From Gongronella butleri (Eukaryota; Mucoromycota; Mucoromycetes; Mucorales; Cunninghamellaceae), in contig JAIWZP010000063.1 in assembly GCA_025201375.1 (NCBI GenBank), positions 80,491 to 144,490 on the forward strand: 64,000 bases of DNA, written 5' to 3'. Numbering within the stretch: position 1 is the stretch's first letter; every line of letters begins with the position of its first letter. Under the pieces are notes generated by a model. It was not told the origin of the DNA. It made no database searches and worked only from the letters and a program-made list of their open reading frames with translations. A program made the translations under genes and the position numbers. Of this stretch, positions 25,701-35,402 are shown piece after piece.

Positions 25701-27236
25701 TCAAACGATCACTGAGAAGCCTCAGCAGACGGACTTGTTTTTTGTGCTGCGTGCGGTCATTGATGCCGACGACAAGGTGCCTGACGAGGATCCTGTGGTG
25801 TATTTGCGCGACCAACCCGTGCGCGATGTCGTGGACAAGCTGATGAAGCAGCACCAGATGGACCGCAAGTCGTTTTCGGCCGTCCTCTTCAACATGAGCC
25901 GCTACGTAGAGACCGTCCACTCGCACCCGTACCCAGAGAATGTCCTGGCCGGTAAGAAAGAAAAAAAAAGAAGCGTCGCGTGCTGCTGCTGACTTGCTTT
26001 TTTTTTTTTTGTTTTTGCTACAGATTACGCCGGTTTCTTGCAATTGCTTGTGAAATATACCCAAACGTGGCGCCGGTCGGATTGGGACATCAACCCGCTA
26101 TTCACCATGTCGGCCATCCTGCTGATGGAGCACCCATACCACTTTCAGGTAACGCCAATTCATGCTACACGACGCGATTTTGTGCCAATGAATTTTTTTC
26201 GTGTTTTTTTATAGACATTGCTGCCGGCGATGCAAGCCTTGTTTGTGCACGGGATCCGCCACTGCACCGTCCAGGTCGAGTGCGTGGTGCACATGATGGC
26301 AGCCTTTGCATCGCTTGCCAATATTCCAGGGATTCCATCCACAAATGTGTTTGCCGACATCATTCTCGACGAAATCCGCCAAGGCCTCACTCAGAGGCAG
26401 AAATTACCAAAGGACACGCTGCTGACGGCGCTACAGGTACCGCTATTTGGGCTTTTTTTTTTTGTCGGGCAGCTCATTTCTTATCATTTTCGATTTTGTA
26501 GCTGGTGCATTGGGATTGCGACGAGCGCTATCACGCTTGGTACATCTCCATTGAGACCGACTATCTGGGCGACTCGTTTGAGGGCAAGCACATGTCATAT
26601 TTTGGCAGCCGCATCGGCACTTTGTTCGAGCCAATGGTCATGTACCTCAAAGCACCGCCCAATGCTGATCAATTCACGAAAAAAGACTTTAAAAGCTTCA
26701 ACACGGTCGCGCACTTGCTTGCTTGGATGTGTCTGTGGAACCAGGACACCATGACCAGGATGTTGTCGTACATCAAGGTAAAAAAAAAAAAGGGGGGGAG
26801 GGGAACAAAGAAAAAAAACGCGCGTTTTCGCGCAATTGACGCCCTTTTTTTTTTTTTATTAGCTCGACGAGACACGGCCGTCATTGCGTTTCCTGTCGTG
26901 GTTTATTCTGTGTCTTTTGAAGCATTCGCATGACGCGCTGCTTGAGCGGATGCAGGCCATGCAAACGACGATCATTGACCTGCTTGTGCAGCTGTTTGAT
27001 GCGGTACAGGTCCCCTATGACCAACCGGACCCTGGCTTCGCGTACGACCAGACCGGCGAGGCCCTGGTCCTCTCGTTTTTGCTTTTGAAAATATGGACGC
27101 TCGTGTCACTGCGCACAAGACATTTGCACGACCCCAACCAGCGCAATGACCACCAGCGCGCCGAAGCATTCTGGCTGCCCATCTGGCCCGCACTGCGCCG
27201 CTTCTTGTGCTCCATCCCCGTCGACACTCTCATCTC

Positions 27237-27272
<36 letters not shown>

Positions 27273-27499
27273 GACCAGCCATTGACACTGGTTCCTTTGT
27301 TTTTTTCGCTTTTCGTCATTTTACCAGGGTTATGCAGGTCTGACGGTGTGGACCTGGTTCCTTTCGTTGGTGCAATTCCTCCACACGTGCCGTAGTGATG
27401 CCGTCATGACCATCGCTTTTGATTGGTGTGGCATGCTGGATCATCTGCTTGTCCACGTAAGATGTCCTTTTTTTTCCCTTGTTGATTGCCCCTGTCTCA

Positions 27500-27531
<32 letters not shown>

Positions 27532-27783
27532 CAGGTGAACGTGTCCAAGACGATTTCAGGCGGAAGCTCCGACGAGCCCGATGGACTCATGGACCAATTC
27601 CAGCAGCAGGTGACGCGTGTGCGGCAAATGTTCACGGTGCCGCCAATCCAGGTGCCTGCACAGACCCTTGTGGACCAATTGTATTTGGAATTGCGCGAGA
27701 TTATGCGCTTGCAATCGACCAGCGGCGCCACGGTCGATGAATGGGACGCGTCAGGCATTGCTGTGGGTCCAGGCGGCAGTTAA
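19714..27783 (+). CDS. Large HEAT-like protein with C1 zinc finger; UNC80-like channel-accessory candidate
   Basis: Sixteen exons join in phase: 19714-19928, 19997-20322, 20417-22734, 22854-23416, 23483-23590, 23654-23860, 23943-24216, 24277-25014, 25085-25393, 25699-25951, 26024-26148, 26215-26436, 26502-26777, 26863-27237, 27328-27456, 27535-27783, giving 2,228 residues. Exon 3 carries two Cys/His-rich modules. The second (about residues 487-537) has the C1 spacing H-X12-C-X2-C-X13-C-X2-C-X4-H-X2-C, as in diacylglycerol/phorbol-ester fingers. The first (FCAECYQGIVGFGLKCYQC) is C1-like but lacks the leading His. The rest is long and alpha-helical with HEAT-type segments such as VRSKALALLRSFGTLHL. 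From overall look (giant helical protein, segments like WLPLLSRLGPVFSSLVVCLW) I suggest the UNC79/UNC80 family that assists NALCN/Cch1-type cation channels, but this is recognition without a search. No transmembrane segments are obvious. Confidence 0.85.
25440..25655 (+). repeat. Degenerate ACGCGTAAAA minisatellite in an intron
   Basis: The 305-base intron 9 of the UNC80-like gene (25394-25698) is much longer than its neighbours. It is filled by imperfect copies of a unit like GTGAAACGCGTAAAAAAAA, at about 25446, 25488, 25533, 25556, 25577 and 25599. Looser copies (ACGTGTAAAACGTGT) run to about 25655. Spacing is 20-45 bases. Confidence 0.75.
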
Positions 27784-28215
27784 AAAGCGTCACCGCAGCT
27801 GCAAATGGAGCCCGCAGCGTTCCATCCCGCAGTGCCGCGCTCCCCGCTCTCCGCTTGACAAATACCCCTCCCATCCCCGCCCGTACGCGCGTCCTACATT
27901 GACTTTTATAGACTTTTTTTTGGTTTGTGTAGCATGATTCCCGCGTAAAAAAGTAAAAAACTCAATTGGCTAAAAAAAGGGCTCCAATTGTGTGACTCGA
28001 GATAAAATGACAGAATTTTGTGCGCGATCATGGTTGCTGTGCCTCCAGATCATATCCCATGGGAGTCCGTGCCGGGCTGGGTTAATTTTTGCCGAAAAAA
28101 CTGCTTGTTTTCTGGAGTCTTCGGCAGGGCACCGAGTGCTGTGGGTCGCCAAACCCTATAAAAGAGCCCCTTGTATTTCTTTTTCTTTGCTTTTTTTTTT
28201 TTTTGCAACTATCCC
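27784..28215. other. Intergenic region between UNC80-like and SDR1 genes
   Basis: About 430 bases without a gene. It contains the 3' region of the upstream gene and the SDR1 promoter, with TATAAAAG at 28157-28164 some 50 bases before the SDR1 ATG. Confidence 0.6.
28157..28164 (+). promoter_or_regulatory. TATA box of SDR1
   Basis: TATAAAAG in the context AAACCCTATAAAAGAGCCCC, 59 bases before the start codon, followed by a T-tract leader. Confidence 0.65.
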
Positions 28216-29607
28216 ATGTTTTTCTCTAGTGAACCCAAGTTTAGCACCAAGGACATCCCTGACCTGACGGGCAAGACGGCCATCATCACAGGCGCATCCA
28301 ATGGCGTGAGTTTGGCGGCCCACTGTGCCATGATCACCATTGGGGGTCCGTGTTGCTGACAAATCCCCTTTTTTTTTGTTTATGCAGATCGGCAAGGTGT
28401 CTGCGCTTGAAATGGCGCGCAAGGGGTGCCATTGTGTGCTTGCATGCCGCTCAGAGGCGCGCACGCGTGTGGCCATTGACGAGATTATCAAGGAGACCGG
28501 CAACGACAAGGTCGAATTCATCCATTTGGATCTCGCATCGTTTAAATCGGTCAATACCTTTGCTGACACGTTCCTCGCGCGCTTTGACAAGCTGGACATC
28601 CTGCTGAATAATGCTGCCTTCTTGTCCGACGAAGGATGGACTGAGACTGAGGATGGTACGAGCCATGATCTCGCTTCATTGCCATGGGAACATGCTGCTC
28701 ATCCTCTTTTTTTGTTTTTTACAACCCTTCTGCAGGTCTCGAGACGATGTTCCAAATCAATTATGTGGCCACCGCGCTTCTGACGCTGCGCCTGCTGCCG
28801 CTCCTCCGAAAGAGCGCGCCGAGCCGCATCGTCAATGTCAGCTCCGACGGCCATAAATTTGTTACGAGCTTGAACACCAAGGATTACACAGACAAGGTTA
28901 AGTATTGGAAGATGATCTCATACGGGCGCACAAAGGTATATGCGAAGCACACGTCTGCCCAGGGGTTTGGGCCGGCGCCGCGCCCTTTTTTTTTTAAATC
29001 ATTTTCTCACTTTTTGTTTTTCTTCTTTTTGACAAGTTTGCCCTTACTGCATTTTCAGTTGAGTTGGTTCGGCGGCTCAAGAAGCAAGGTGTCGAGGTAA
29101 ATCCTACATCAAATGGGAGGGAATATGCGGAGCAAAAGGCGCATCCAAGCTCATTAAAATCAAAAAAATGAATAATCATTAGAATGTCTACGTCAATTGC
29201 GTTCATCCTGGCGCAGTGGAGACGGACATGCTTGAGAAGGCCCTGAGCGGTCCCAGCAAGTGGATTCAGAACATCCTCCGGTATCTCATGGGTATCATTA
29301 CACGCGAAGAAGGTGCTTTGACCCAGCTTTACGTGTCCACGTCGCCCGTCATTGAGGAAAAGCAGATCACCGGTCAATACTATGTAAGCAATCGCTCCAG
29401 AGGGAGACAAAAACAAGAGAAGGAGAACAAGAGAGCGATGATGAGTGCCCACTGACACATTCCAAACGCTACTATTAGGTGCCAATTGCAAAACTGGGCT
29501 CTTCCAATGGCGGTACCCGCAACGAGGCTAATGGCGCCGAGCTCTGGGACTATACGCAAAACCTATTGAGCGAAAAGGTGCCTGGGTACACGCGCTCGTC
29601 ACTCTAA
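28216..29607 (+). CDS. Short-chain dehydrogenase/reductase (retinol-dehydrogenase-like), copy 1
   Basis: Six exons (28216-28305, 28388-28655, 28736-28935, 29037-29096, 29183-29383, 29479-29607) give 315 residues. It is a classical NAD(P)-dependent SDR: the cofactor loop TGASNGIGK crosses exon junction 1, CRSEARTR suggests NADP preference, NNAA is present, the catalytic Ser lies in VNVSSDGHK, and the Tyr-X3-Lys pair is in ISYGRTK. A conserved VHPGAVETDM follows. Family members of this shape (RDH11-14/WWOX-like) reduce or oxidise retinoids, steroids or lipid aldehydes; the substrate here is unknown. It has no obvious signal or transmembrane segment. It is a tandem paralog of the SDR at 31.7-33.2 kb, with the same intron phases and an equal-length second exon (268 bases) and last exon (129 bases). 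Confidence 0.93.
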
Positions 29608-30089
29608 GAACGCCGAGCTTCCGTCTTTTTTTATTTTTTCTCTTCAATTCATGTATGCGCTCCCTCTTGAATCTTGATATAAACTATTAAAGAGCTTATT
29701 TTTAAAGTGTACAATGTCGCGTGTAGCATCTCCGCTGTGAAACCATGGACAAATGCAACGAAAACAATAAAAGAACGCTTATTGAAGTGTTTCTCGACAC
29801 CCACCTATTCGAGTGTTGTTTTTTCTTCAGCAGAAATCAAAGAAAAGGCAGCAACAACAGTGGCGCCACATTGGAAGCAATTTGGTCATGTTCCCCGAAA
29901 GAAATCTGAAAATTATGAATTTATGCAAAAAGTTGCTTCAAAGTCGGCAACCAGGGGATTCTGATCTCCGAAACGCGTGTCAGCGTGTCGTGCCAAGCTG
30001 TAAACCGCGATTGGAGGCTCAGTTGCAGCAGCCGTACATCACTGGGACACCTCACACGCAAATCAAGTTTTTGGCCATTGAGAGCATTC

Positions 30090-30870
30090 GAACCAAAAAA
30101 GAAAAATCAGGTCTCTAAAAGTCTACCAAACTTAAACACGTAAATAGCCGCATGGAGAAACCACGGAAAATGGCAAAAAAGAGCGGGGTCGGCCTGCTGG
30201 CTGGCGAGCAATGAGCGATTTTCGATTAAACTTCAAAGGCGAATGGCACGGGAAAAAACGCGTCCATGGAGCACCACCAAAGCGTCCATCGGCTAGAGGC
30301 GCTCGGTGTGCATAAATTGATTAAGAACAGACGCGTGAAACCTGACGTTTGGCGCGGTTTAATCACGCGTCGAAAAATATACACGAGTTTGAAACCGCGT
30401 CAAAATTGCCAAAAATTACTTTTTTTTGTTGATCACAAATGTCCACATACGTAACGACCCATGCCCTTTCTAATGGTGTGTGTTTCGCGGCTTTGTGGTC
30501 AATTTTGGTCGAGATAGCTTTGAGTTGAAAATTTGGCCCAAAATCCAGTTTTCGCGGAAACCAGTCAGTGGACCTCTGGTTTTTATTGCCTTTTTGTAGG
30601 TTACTGGAGTGGGTTCACCATTTGGTTGAATGGCGTGGCTATCTAAAGACTTTGATTTTCTCATTTTCAAATCCACGACTATACCCCCAGGAAAATTCGC
30701 CATTTTCGAAAATCGGCTTTGCACGCCGTCTAGTGCTTGCATTGGCGCAAGAGTGGGCTCATTCGAACGAGAAGGCTTGGTATTTCGTATTCCAGAGGTC
30801 AGCGGTCCTTTTGATGACGAATTCATTGGAAAACGAGTATAAAATTATAAAAAGGCTTTAATGTCGATTT
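30090..30870 (+). repeat. Dispersed repeat of about 0.8 kb, copy 1
   Basis: This stretch is clearly related to 48836-49600 and 52516-53310 in the same orientation. Shared landmarks in order: AAAAATCAGG, GCGAGCAATGAGCGATTTT, CGCGTCGAAAAAT, TTTCTAATGGTGTG, GCTTTGTGGTCAATTTT, GCGGAAACCAGTCA, CTCTGGTTTTTATTGCC, ATTTTCAAATCCACGACT and GGGCTCATTCGAACGAG. All three copies have one roughly open frame across the last 250 bases (SFSNPRL ... WAHSNE). No transposase, LTR or terminal repeat was recognised. Confidence 0.8.
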
Positions 30871-31603
30871 ATTTTTCTGCCACCTAAATGGACCACTAAA
30901 TTTCAATGCTTAGAATGAGACTAGCGGACGCCCTGAAGAATTTTTATTATAAGCATCGATGCACTTTAATGCAATACATCATTGAGCAACAAGGTGCCAA
31001 AATTCCAAAATGCAACCATTTGATATATTCTGGCACTAGAGTAATTTGAAATGTGCCAAAATTGGCCTGATTGTCCTTCATTGCTCAACCACATCGCGGT
31101 GCAAGTTTGTGGTTGTTTGAAACATTTGTCCCGGAGAAAAGGGCAAATAATGCATTAAATCGCGTTGTGGTCCTTTTACATCAATGACGGCTTCAAGCTA
31201 TGCTTGCTATTTCTTGAATGAATCATTAGCAATGGTGAGGTGATGCAAGTGATCGCGTTTCAAGATGATTCTACTAGAAAGTTGGCGCGCTGGCCGCGAA
31301 AGAGTGTATTTTGCTCTCATTTCATGGCTTTGGTAGGATTGTGTCCTAGAAAACGTGACATTGCTGGACATTTGCAGCAACAATCCATTGGTTCAAATGA
31401 GCAATACTATTAGGTCAAGCTGCGCATGAGCAACCTGGCAAACATATCTTCTTTTTTTCTAAAAAAAGAAAAAAATCACGCGCGGCTGCATAAATGACCC
31501 TGACGGCAATCGGAGTGCGATTACCGTGCAGGGGCGGAACGGTTTGGGATTGACTCAATTGACTCACACGGCCAAAGCGCTGTGTAACCCTTGCCCATTT
31601 GCA

Positions 31604-31610
31604 TATAAAA
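31604..31610 (+). promoter_or_regulatory. TATA box of SDR2
   Basis: TATAAAA in the context TTTGCATATAAAAAGCGAG, 58 bases before the chosen ATG; spacing matches that of SDR1. Confidence 0.65.
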
Positions 31611-31661
31611 AGCGAGCCGTCCAGGTGATGCACGGTGCCTCCCATTTGCCCCTTTTGAACA

Positions 31662-33178
31662 ATGCTTCTTTCTCGCACACGCAGCCGCGGCCTTGCATTT
31701 TATGCACGCACAGCACGCCCTGCATGCACCCACACCCCTATAAGCATGCGATTGGGCCGCACATTTTCGTCCACGGTGCCCACGCGCCTGTTTTTTGCAC
31801 GCCACAAGCCCTTTGACACTAGCCAAATTCCTGACCTCACCGGCAAGACGCATATCGTTACGGGCGCCAGCAACGGCGTATGTTGAGCCGCTTTTTTTTC
31901 GATTTTTCCTTTTTTTTTCTTTTTTTTACTGACGGACCTTTTTTTCAATGACAGATCGGCGTGATCACGGCGCTGGAATTAGCACGCAAAGGGAGTCATG
32001 TGGTTCTTGCATGCCGATCGGAGGCTCGGACGCAAGCGGTGATGGATCGTATTGTCAAAGAAACAGGCAATGAGAACATTGAGTACATGCATCTCGAAAT
32101 GTCGTCATTGGCCTCGATCAAAAATTTCGCCGATGCTGTCTTGGCCCGATTCGACACACTGGACACCCTGCTGCTAAATGCCGCCATCATGCCGCCCGAG
32201 TCGTATACATTGACGGCAGATGGTGGGACAAGAGCTATGAAAACAGATCAATCCCAGGATATTCTGCTCTGACGTCGGCTTTCTCTCTCTCTCTCTCGTT
32301 TTTTTTTTTTCCGCCGCGTGTCGCCGTGCTGTTTAGGTCTTGAATCAGGTTTGGGCGTGAATTGTGTTGCAAATGCATATCTTTCGTTATCATTACTGCC
32401 ACTACTGCAGCAATCCGGACCGAGTCGCATTGTCAGCGTGAGCTCGGAAGCACACAAGCGTTTCCGGTTCAATCTTGCGGCCATGCAGGACCCCGCAAAG
32501 TACAACTATTGGCACAGCTACCAAGGCAGCAAGGTATTGTGGGTGATCACGCGTGTTTTTCCCTTTTTTTGTGAACTGGACCATGTGGCCCCCCTTTTTT
32601 TCCTTTTTACTTTGTAGCTGGCACTGACCCTCTTCACAAACGAGCTTGCGAGGCGATTGGAAGCGCAGGGCAATGTAAGATTTTGGACGAGATTCCTGAT
32701 AAAAACGCGCAGCGGACACGTCAATGAGCGCGTCGCGTCGCGTCGCGTCGTGTCACACCCAATTCTGATCTTTTTGATTTTAGAACCAAGTCTTGGTCAA
32801 CACGATTCATCCAGGCACGGTGCACACGGACATGTTGCGCACTCTATTGAAGAACGCGAGCCCAACTATGCAGCGATTTATTCATCTTATCGCGCGCACG
32901 ATGCCCGTGGAAAAGGGCGCTTTGACGTCCCTGTACACGGCCACGTCGCCAGAAATTGTGGAGAAGCATGTGATCGGCGAGTATATTGTAAGTTTTAACG
33001 GGCATTCTTTTTTTTTTACGCGCTCATTTGATTTTTTTCGCAATTTCAGGTGCCATTGGGCAAGATTGGCAAGTGTTCAGGGGAGGCCAAGAACCAAAAG
33101 CATGCAGCCGAGCTGTGGGAGTTCATCCAGGACACACTTAGCGCCAAGGCGCCAGGTTACACACGTTCCACGCTTTAA
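31662..33178 (+). CDS. Short-chain dehydrogenase/reductase, copy 2, with mitochondrial-type leader
   Basis: Six exons (31662-31877, 31955-32222, 32337-32533, 32618-32674, 32784-32987, 33050-33178) give 356 residues. The SDR core parallels copy 1: TGASNGIGV cofactor loop, CRSEARTQ, catalytic Ser in VSVSSEAHK, Tyr-X3-Lys in SYQGSK, and IHPGTVHTDM. The NNAG-type motif reads LNAA, lacking one Asn. Relative to copy 1 it has about 42 extra N-terminal residues rich in Arg, Ser and Ala with no acidic residue for the first 50 (MLLSRTRSRGLAFYARTARP, then MRLGRTFSSTVPTRLFFARH). This is a typical mitochondrial presequence, so the pair may have split between compartments. The start fits the TATA box. Substrate unknown. 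Confidence 0.92.
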
Positions 33179-33858
33179 AAATAAAAAAAAATTCGCCATT
33201 GCCCATTGCTATTGCCATTGCGAAACTCCCATTCACACGCGCCGCGTGCCATGTGTCTTCCGATGGCATCGGCTTGGTGCTAACTGGTATGAATGACAGG
33301 CAAAGGGTTGTGCTGGCACTCAGCAGCCCAATGTTTTTGTTGCTTTGCGCGTGCACGCGGGTGCGCGTGAGTGGCGCTCAGCCCAGATGGTGTGCTTTCG
33401 TGATCGTGGATGAGCCTCGTCTTGGGGGGGGAGTCGATCGTCCAGCAAGAATTGACAAGCCAATTAAGAATTTTGAAGAGAGAAAAAAAAAAAGGACAAA
33501 TGCGGCCCCAATTGTGGCCATCTGACCTTTTGCCGTGTTTTTCAACACAGAAGGCCAAGAAAGCCAAGCGTGATCGTGCCGGATCGCGCGCTTGCATGCT
33601 GGTTGGGGGGAGGAGAAAGGATGGCCGCTTAGTCAATGGCTTGCCGATTGGCACCATTCGTTTGGAAATTGCTTAGCCAGTGCTTTTTGGCAGTCTTTTG
33701 AGAGGGGCCTGACATCAGCCATGTGTCACGTTTGTCTAAAATTGGTTCCTTCTTTTTTTATTGACATCAACGAGGTCATGAGGTTTCCTCTGTTTTTGAT
33801 GAGAATGAAGCGGAAAAAAGAACCATTTGGGCATTTTTGGGGATTGGGTATACAGGGA
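33179..33858. other. Convergent intergenic region
   Basis: Between the ends of SDR2 (+) and the small acidic protein gene (-). Nothing coding is recognised; it presumably holds the two 3' regions. Confidence 0.6.
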
Positions 33859-34236
33859 TCATGGGGTGGCGGAGAATGGCGATGGTGTTGAGCAGCTGTC
33901 GTCATCGTCGTCGTCGTCAAACAGGGGCGGTGGCGCCTTGTATTGTGTTGTGAGGTTGGTGAAATACAGAGGCGGCTGTGTGATGGCGGTGTTGATGGTC
34001 AATTTCTTTGGTTTGGACGATACGGTGATGCTGGACAGGTCCAATGGCAAGATGCTTGGCCGGGATGCTGGCAGCGGGCTCTTTGCAAACACCGGCTCGT
34101 CAGCTTTGATCATGTCGGCGTGCATGTCATCGTCATGGTCCATATAGGCTGTCGGGAAAAAGGAGCGATCATAATCCATTGCGCTGTATGTAAACCCCAC
34201 TGTTTCGAGCACAGGGTGAAATCGGACGGCCTTCAT
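33859..34236 (-). CDS. Small acidic protein with FTYSAMDYDRS motif, function unknown
   Basis: A single-exon frame of 125 residues. It starts MKAVRFHPVLETVGFTYSAM, followed by DYDRSFFPTAYMDHDDDM. A V-R-F ... F-T-Y-S-x-x-D-Y-D-R pattern of this kind recurs in short fungal proteins of unclear role. The middle has KPKKLTINTAI, and the C terminus has an eight-Asp run followed by Ser/Pro. No signal peptide or transmembrane segment. The ATG is the first one downstream of a TATATAAAAAG element on this strand; a longer in-frame upstream extension is poly-Phe and untrustworthy. I do not recognise the family with certainty. Confidence 0.65.
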   Translation of the reverse strand: MKAVRFHPVLETVGFTYSAMDYDRSFFPTAYMDHDDDMHADMIKADEPVFAKSPLPASRPSILPLDLSSITVSSKPKKLTINTAITQPPLYFTNLTTQYKAPPPLFDDDDDDDSCSTPSPFSATP

Positions 34237-35402
34237 ATTGAAAAAGGAGGATAGAAAGTGTAGAACGACAATGTGAACAAGGAAAGAGTAAAAAAAAAAA
34301 AGAAGAAAACGAAAGAAAACCAGAAAAAAAGGTGCTCTGTGCGAGAAAAAATAAAAAAGCTTCTCGCCCCTCGCACCTTTCTTTTTATATAGTGGAATTG
34401 AGGCGAAAAAAAATAATTTAGGGTTTTCCCCCTGGCAAGCAACACAACACAATGAAATCAATCAATTTGAGGCTCATGATTTCCTTGGGTTCAGGAACAA
34501 CAAGGCTAAAAATAGCCTTCCGCTTCGGCTTCTCAATTCTCCATGTTTTGGCATGCTCATCGCCTCCCCCCCCCCTTCCCGTCCTCCTGCCAATTGAAGA
34601 AAAATAAAATAAAGAGAGAAAAATAAAAGATTTCTCATAAGCATTCCAACAATTCATGCAAAAAAGCACAAAATGTAAACAAGAAAGCAAATGAGCTCAT
34701 TCTTTTTGAAATGAATACGTCGTAGCGTCGTGAAATAGAGCGTCGCTTCAACACTGTCTAAGATTCAAATTGATTTCTGAGGTTTTTTCCCATTTAAAAG
34801 GGCGCGCCATGGCATGGCAAGCATGTCTGCATAGAGCAACTTGTGGGCCAGGGTTGTCACTCCGCTCCAGCAACAAAGGAAAGCCGTGCACATGATGGGC
34901 GTTTCCATGGTGAGCCACAGAATAATCACCTGTATTCCTGAAACCGCCCCCCCCCACTCCCCCTTAATTGTGGCTACGTGATCTCAATCGCTCTTTGATT
35001 GCTTGCTTCCATCTTGGAAACAAGTCATCAATTAAAAAAGAAAAAAAAAAAAAGCAAGGGCGGCTACCAAAGCGGGAGGGAAGTGAGGCGAATTGAGGCG
35101 CATCTTACTTTTTTTTAATTTCGTGAGCCAATGCGCTGAAAGGCTTCAAGAGCAAAGCATTCTTTTATGTATTGCTTTGCATTGTTTCATCGACAAATGA
35201 TATCATTGTCGTGTGGCTCGTCGCGTGTTTCTCTTTTGTTTGGGAGCGCGTTCTTTTTCAATTCTTTTTAAAACTTTTTTTATGAGCTTGTTCAACCAAT
35301 TGGGCCTTTTTTAATTGAGAGAAACCGGTTTAGCAGGAAAGCAAAGAGAGGCAAAAAGGCGATGTGTGATTTGAGAAAACAAAGAAAATAAAGGGGGAGT
35401 CA
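34237..35402. other. Intergenic region with TATA element for the small protein gene
   Basis: About 1.2 kb between two minus-strand genes. Nothing coding recognised. It contains the promoter of the small acidic gene and the 3' region of the Kelch-BTB gene. The sequence is AT-rich with A and T runs. Confidence 0.6.
34381..34391 (-). promoter_or_regulatory. TATA box of the small acidic protein gene
   Basis: On the minus strand this reads TATATAAAAAG, about 150 bases before the ATG at 34236. Confidence 0.5.

Larger units (their letters stand above)
29608..31661. other. Intergenic region between the two SDR genes
   Basis: About 2 kb without a recognised gene. It contains one copy of the dispersed repeat at about 30.09-30.87 kb. 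The SDR2 promoter is at its right end (TATAAAA at 31604). Short frames inside the repeat are discussed with it. Confidence 0.6.

Noticed and set aside
27240..27270. 31-base A run as a poly(A) tail of a retroposed gene
   Set aside because: It sits directly after a GT donor inside an intron of a larger intact gene, and similar A tracts follow many donors here.
29700..30120. Frames of 85-101 codons after SDR1
   Set aside because: They overlap the 3' region and the start of the dispersed repeat and have no recognisable feature.
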